Positions 49,547-52,545 of a DNA stretch of 52,545 bases are shown here, piece by piece. The notes under the pieces were generated by a model that was given only the letters and a program-made list of their open reading frames with translations, did not search any database and was not told the origin of the DNA. This DNA is from Candidatus Methanocrinis natronophilus (GTDB lineage Archaea > Halobacteriota > Methanosarcinia > Methanotrichales > Methanotrichaceae). How positions within the stretch are numbered: position 1 is the stretch's first letter; each line of letters opens with the position of its first letter. The DNA is taken from assembly GCA_029167045.1 (NCBI GenBank), contig JARFPK010000014.1, positions 1 through 52,545 of the forward strand, given 5' to 3'. The position numbers were made by a program, and so were the translations under genes.

Positions 49547-50701
49547 TCAGGTGGAGAGGCGGTCAGGCCAGACTCCGTGGACGCAAGATAGGGCCTCGTC
49601 GACGGTGCTGTGGACCTTCTCCGCCGAGTAGCCGGCGCTCAGGAGGTAGGACTCGACGTGGTTGGGGACGGCGATGGACATCTGCTCGACCATCATAACC
49701 CCCTGGAGGATGGTATAGTCGCCGAGCTTGACGGGGATTATGGCGTCGGAGAAGAGCAGCTCGAAGATCTCCGGAGATATCGGCCGCTCAAACCCGGTTA
49801 GGAAGGCCTCGAGGATCTCGCTCGTCCACTCATGCTTCTTTCCTCCCTCGTCGGCGTACGGGAATACGACGACCTCTCTAGTGCTGGCGAGGCTCTCCAG
49901 GAACTCCTCTGGCGTCACGTCCCCCTCGAAGACGAACTCGAGGAAGCTGGTATGGGGGACCGTCGTCGGGATCTTCGAAGCCCGGATGCTGTATTCTACC
50001 TCCTCGAAGATAGTCCCGGCGTCGGTACCCTGGTGGCCCACACCCTTGCCGATGGAGGCGGCGGAAGGAGACGCCCTGACCACGGTGTGGGGGTCGCCCT
50101 GCCTTCGGTCGATGTTTCCGAGGATCATCTTCAGCCCCAGGGGCCGGGCTGCAAGAGACGCTCTGCATATCCCGGTGGTGTTGCAGCTAGTGCACTGGAT
50201 CACCTTCGGCCTCGCCTTGGAGAAGAGCTCATAGTTCTCAAGCCCGAAGAAGAACTCCCGGCTGAAGTCAGCCTCGAGGTCGTCGGTGATCTCGAACCCC
50301 TTCTCCTCGAGAGCCGCCCTTATCTTGTCCCTGTGGGCCCCTCCCATCAGGGATACGGTGCAGCCGTGGGCAAGCCCCGCCTCGACGTAGGGGGCCTCCT
50401 GGTCCCCCGGGGTCCCCACCATGATGAAGTCGGAGTCTTCGAAGAAGTCTTGATAGCCGCCCTGGATGGAGAATCCAGCGCTCTCCCACTTACCCTGGTC
50501 GGTGGCGTCGGAGACGTAGGCCTGGACATCGCAGAGCCTGACCAGCTTGGAGAGGACGCTCTTCGCCCTTCCGTGAGGCTTTCGGAGGAGGACGTTCAGG
50601 TCGCCCTCGATCCCCCCGGCCTTCTTCACAGCGTCGATGGCCAGGATCGTTCTCTTGTTCTCCGTTCCGTCAAATCCGACGAAGCCAGCATCTGATCTCA
50701 A
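49547..50701 (-). CDS. Divergent type II glyceraldehyde-3-phosphate dehydrogenase-like protein
   Basis: A 384-residue protein clearly related to archaeal phosphorylating GAPDH (type II). The catalytic cysteine context is QCTSCNTTGICRASLAARPL (Cys 173), followed by VPHTSFLEFVFEGDVTPEEF and VEQMSIAVPNHVESYLL like the family's tail. The N-terminal Rossmann loop, normally NGYGTIGKRVADAV, reads GFDGTENKRTILAIDAVKK and lacks the Gly-x-Gly-x-x-Gly pattern. It is about 40 residues longer than typical. Start TTG 50701 with GGAGGAAT eight bases upstream is convincing. It is either a strongly diverged GAPDH or a paralogue with another cofactor or substrate. Same strand as endA (13 bases) and cysC. Confidence 0.75.
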   Translation of the reverse strand: MRSDAGFVGFDGTENKRTILAIDAVKKAGGIEGDLNVLLRKPHGRAKSVLSKLVRLCDVQAYVSDATDQGKWESAGFSIQGGYQDFFEDSDFIMVGTPGDQEAPYVEAGLAHGCTVSLMGGAHRDKIRAALEEKGFEITDDLEADFSREFFFGLENYELFSKARPKVIQCTSCNTTGICRASLAARPLGLKMILGNIDRRQGDPHTVVRASPSAASIGKGVGHQGTDAGTIFEEVEYSIRASKIPTTVPHTSFLEFVFEGDVTPEEFLESLASTREVVVFPYADEGGKKHEWTSEILEAFLTGFERPISPEIFELLFSDAIIPVKLGDYTILQGVMMVEQMSIAVPNHVESYLLSAGYSAEKVHSTVDEALSCVHGVWPDRLST

Positions 50702-50762
50702 TTTAATTCCTCCATACGAGATGAGATGAGTGTCCCGATATTAACCTTTCCAGCTGAAGATC

Positions 50763-51308
50763 TCATCCTTTATCTTCGAAGTTTTCAAGGATCCAGACCG
50801 CGACAGCTTCAGCGTTCTGGTCCGGATCCAGCCCTTCAGCGTCCACCACCACTCCGGGATCTATCGGTTCCTCGTAGGCGACGTCGGCCCCCGGCACCGT
50901 GGCTCCCACCTCGCCAGCTTTGGCGTATATACTCCGGGGGGAGTATACGGCCTTCCGCCCCCGCTCCCGCTCGATGCAGGTCGGAAGGGAGGCCTTGACG
51001 TATACTTCCGCGAAATGGGGGATCAGTCTTCTCGCCAGGTCCCGGTATCTGCGCCTGTTGGCGGTGGCATCGACGATGACGTTCGTTCCGGCCTCGGAGA
51101 GGAGCTTTGCCATGTAGGCGAGGCTGGCGTAGACCACCTCTCTCTCCTGGTCGGTGTAGGTCGGATCCGGGGTGATGACCCGGCGGATCTCGTCCAGTTC
51201 CAGGACCCTGACGGCTATCCCCCGCTCTGCCAGCCTCTCCTTGGCCCTCTGGGCGATGGTGGTCTTTCCGCAGCCAGGAAGGCCCGTGAACCAGACAACC
51301 CATGACAT
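50763..51308 (-). CDS. cysC: Adenylylsulfate kinase-like protein (APS kinase family)
   Basis: A 181-residue P-loop kinase: MSWVVWFTGLPGCGKTTIAQ carries Walker A GLPGCGKTT. VLELDEIRRVITPDPTYTDQ and EREVVYASLAYMAKLLSEAG are the APS-binding strand and helix. NVIVDATANRRRYRD and CIERERGRKAVYSP match the lid region of CysC. The family phosphorylates adenylylsulfate to PAPS for sulfation. The Phe and Ser positions of classical CysC (DGD-x-x-R) are altered to ELDEIRR. No ATP sulfurylase gene is near. A role in making a sulfated glycan or other adenylylated compound is possible; the true substrate needs testing. Confidence 0.82.
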   Translation of the reverse strand: MSWVVWFTGLPGCGKTTIAQRAKERLAERGIAVRVLELDEIRRVITPDPTYTDQEREVVYASLAYMAKLLSEAGTNVIVDATANRRRYRDLARRLIPHFAEVYVKASLPTCIERERGRKAVYSPRSIYAKAGEVGATVPGADVAYEEPIDPGVVVDAEGLDPDQNAEAVAVWILENFEDKG

Positions 51309-51558
51309 ATGATATAGACGCCCTCATCCAAATAAATATCATTCCCCAGGGAAGGACTTCCGGATTCCAAGCACGTCATCCCGGAGGGTAGCACCATTCA
51401 TCCAAGCGACCTCGCAGGATCGAAATCAAGGAGCCCCACCCCGAGTACTTCGAAGAAAATATTCGATCGGACAAAAGATTAATATAAGTGTTCTTGATAT
51501 ATAGGGATGCATCGGGACATAACCTCCACTGCATAGGGATAATGAGAGGTATAAAAAT

Positions 51559-51831
51559 ATGACCAATAAAAGAAACTTCGCGTTGAGAGACGCTTCAGGA
51601 AACGAGATAGGCGTTTTCACGGGAAAACAGCCCAGACAGGCGGCTTTGAAGGCTGCAAACCGCGGATACACCGACATCAGGCTCCGGGAGAGGGGAACGA
51701 AGAAGGTTCACATCTTCCAAGGGGAGAGGAACCTGGTGGTGAAGCCCTCCAACGCCCCCGACTGGATGCCCAAGGAGATCTGGAAGCCGAACGTGAAGAA
51801 GATCGGCATAGAGAAGCTCGATACGATCTGA
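51559..51831 (+). CDS. Chromosomal protein MC1
   Basis: A 90-residue basic DNA-binding protein. MTNKRNFALRDASGNEIGVF, TGKQPRQAALKAANRGYTDI and RLRERGTKKVHIFQGERNLV, then APDWMPKEIWKPNVKKIGIE, match Methanosarcina MC1 almost along its length. MC1 bends DNA sharply and is a main chromatin protein in Methanosarcinales. It lacks the small insertion (about six residues) that Methanosarcina MC1 has after AANRG. An AT-rich promoter (attaatataag, 51479-51489) lies upstream. Its presence supports the Methanosarcinia placement. Confidence 0.95.
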   Translation: MTNKRNFALRDASGNEIGVFTGKQPRQAALKAANRGYTDIRLRERGTKKVHIFQGERNLVVKPSNAPDWMPKEIWKPNVKKIGIEKLDTI

Positions 51832-52111
51832 AGATCTCGCACCTCGTCCTCTTCTAGGCGAAGCGGACGGAGAGAGGGGCGGGAAGGCCACTGGGATCAC
51901 CTATCGGAGAACTCGAGGGGGCGGCGAGGCCGCCCTGCTCTGCTGTATTCTCCTATTCTTCTCTTCTCGCCTTCCCCCGTTCTTCTACTGTCGTCTTCTC
52001 CTCTCCTCCCTTTCGTCCTCGCTGGAATCTTCTCTAATCTCCACCCCAATTCCCAATATCCGATTTGGCCATGGAGGACTATCTCGACGGTCCCGCAGGA
52101 CCCCTGATAGA
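51832..52111. other. Spacer after MC1, no gene seen
   Basis: This is pyrimidine-rich on plus (ctattcttctcttctcgcct and similar), probably including the terminator of the MC1 gene. Reading frames on both strands do not look like protein. A short frame on minus between 51897 and 52115 is low-complexity and unsupported. Confidence 0.5.
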
Positions 52112-52306
52112 TCATAAGTCGACGCTCAGAAGAAGCCTCATCTCACTTCCCTGATGGTAGACGGTCGTCCAATAGACCTCCCTTGCCGTCTCGAATATCC
52201 TGTAGACACCCTTCCCCCGCCTCTCCATCTTCACCCTCTCGGCGACCGCCGAGAGGTCGGGGAACTCTCTGAAGAGGGCGTCGGTGAAGGTCTCTCCATT
52301 CGTGAT
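52112..52306 (-). pseudogene. C-terminal gene fragment, unidentified
   Basis: The minus-strand frame ending at 52112 reads FTDALFREFPDLSAVAERVK and then GKGVYRIFETAREVYWTTVY and ends MRLLLSVDL. The composition is protein-like, but no start codon with a ribosome site lies upstream before an in-frame TAA at about 52304. It appears to be the last 60 or so residues of a gene whose front part is missing. I do not recognise the family. Confidence 0.5.
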
Positions 52307-52545
52307 CGGTTAAGGTTTCACGAAGATAATTAATATATCTTAATAAATATCCTCTTCATATGAAGGGGGTTATCGCATGAAAAAGAGGACGCAAAATGTA
52401 GGACGACCAAGATTGGTTGAGTGAACTACCCTACCCTAAAGGGTAGGGCTTCCCACTTCATCGCCAAGACTTGCATCACAGAAACGTGATGTAGAGGTTT
52501 TGACTCTATGGGCGCTACGGGCTGTTCCATCCCTGTGGAGAGAAT
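52307..52545 (+). mobile_element. Possible IS200/IS605-type element end (hairpin and flanking sequence)
   Basis: AT-rich spacer is followed by a 15-codon frame from ATG 52377 ending RPRLVE, then a perfect hairpin: ccctaccc (52429-52436), loop taaa, gggtaggg (52441-52448), followed by cttccc. Hairpins of exactly this form followed by gcttcc are seen at the 3' ends of TnpB-encoding IS200/IS605 elements in archaea, and the following sequence (gggcgctacgggctgttcc) has the same feel. No tnpA or tnpB gene is present, so it is a remnant or the element continues outside the window. A weaker sequence of similar type (gaagcccctaagcctcagcg) lies near 490 at the other end. Confidence 0.35.

Overview
The window looks like about 52.5 kb of a methanogenic archaeon of the class Methanosarcinia, most likely a Methanothrix (Methanosaeta)-like organism. 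The reasons are a set of methanogen-only genes: coenzyme M synthesis by the cysteate route (cysteate synthase, comD, comE and a methanogenesis-marker-16/ComF protein), methanogenesis marker 9, the methanofuran kinase mfnE, an archaeal ether-lipid prenyltransferase, RadB, archaeal GluRS and EndA, and the chromatin protein MC1. All calls come from reading the sequence and from memory of the families. No search was run.

Layout. 1-1.3 kb is decayed DNA: a Schlafen/AlbA-type gene fragment inside a short inverted repeat, then a frameshifted remnant of purA. 1.4-6.3 kb holds a methyltransferase and a minus-strand block of LarA-like racemase, DUF58, MoxR and a membrane protein. 6.4-12 kb has a sensor phosphatase, a four-gene operon of methanogen-conserved unknowns (DUF2117, DUF2098, an unknown and a 51-residue zinc ribbon) and a class II photolyase. 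12-14.5 kb encodes two secreted proteins. 14.5-23 kb is a coenzyme M region: methyltransferase and comF on plus; comE, a broken acylphosphatase/coiled-coil gene, comD, a secreted protein, then an Fe-S protein, a metallochaperone-type GTPase, an ABC ATPase and cysteate synthase on minus. 23.2-29.9 kb is accessory: a broken gene with tandem repeats, an AT-rich 1461-residue membrane TPR protein, and a metallo-beta-lactamase gene interrupted by an IS630 fragment.

30-34.2 kb is a tight operon (marker 9, CitG-like, DUF447, radB) followed by a desulforedoxin-type miniprotein and a frameshifted histone-deacetylase-family gene. 34.8-43 kb carries purB, a metallohydrolase, a double-HTH regulator overlapping dtdA, a zinc alcohol dehydrogenase, a TrpD-family enzyme and the lipid prenyltransferase. 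43-44.2 kb has a HicAB pair with a damaged toxin gene. 44.3-51.8 kb is mostly information processing: gltX, Nudix, mfnE, a zinc-ribbon protein, EF-1 beta, tRNA-Ala(CGC), TPR, endA, a divergent type II GAPDH-like enzyme, an APS-kinase-like gene and MC1. The last 700 bases hold a gene fragment and a hairpin resembling an IS200/IS605 end.

How it fits together. Cysteate synthase, ComD/ComE and ComF would make coenzyme M, and the Fe-S/GTPase/ABC trio beside cysteate synthase is the best candidate here for an undescribed function. A second theme is damage: at least seven genes carry one- or two-base indels or stops. That means either unusual gene decay or sequence error, and it should be settled before the pseudogene calls are trusted.
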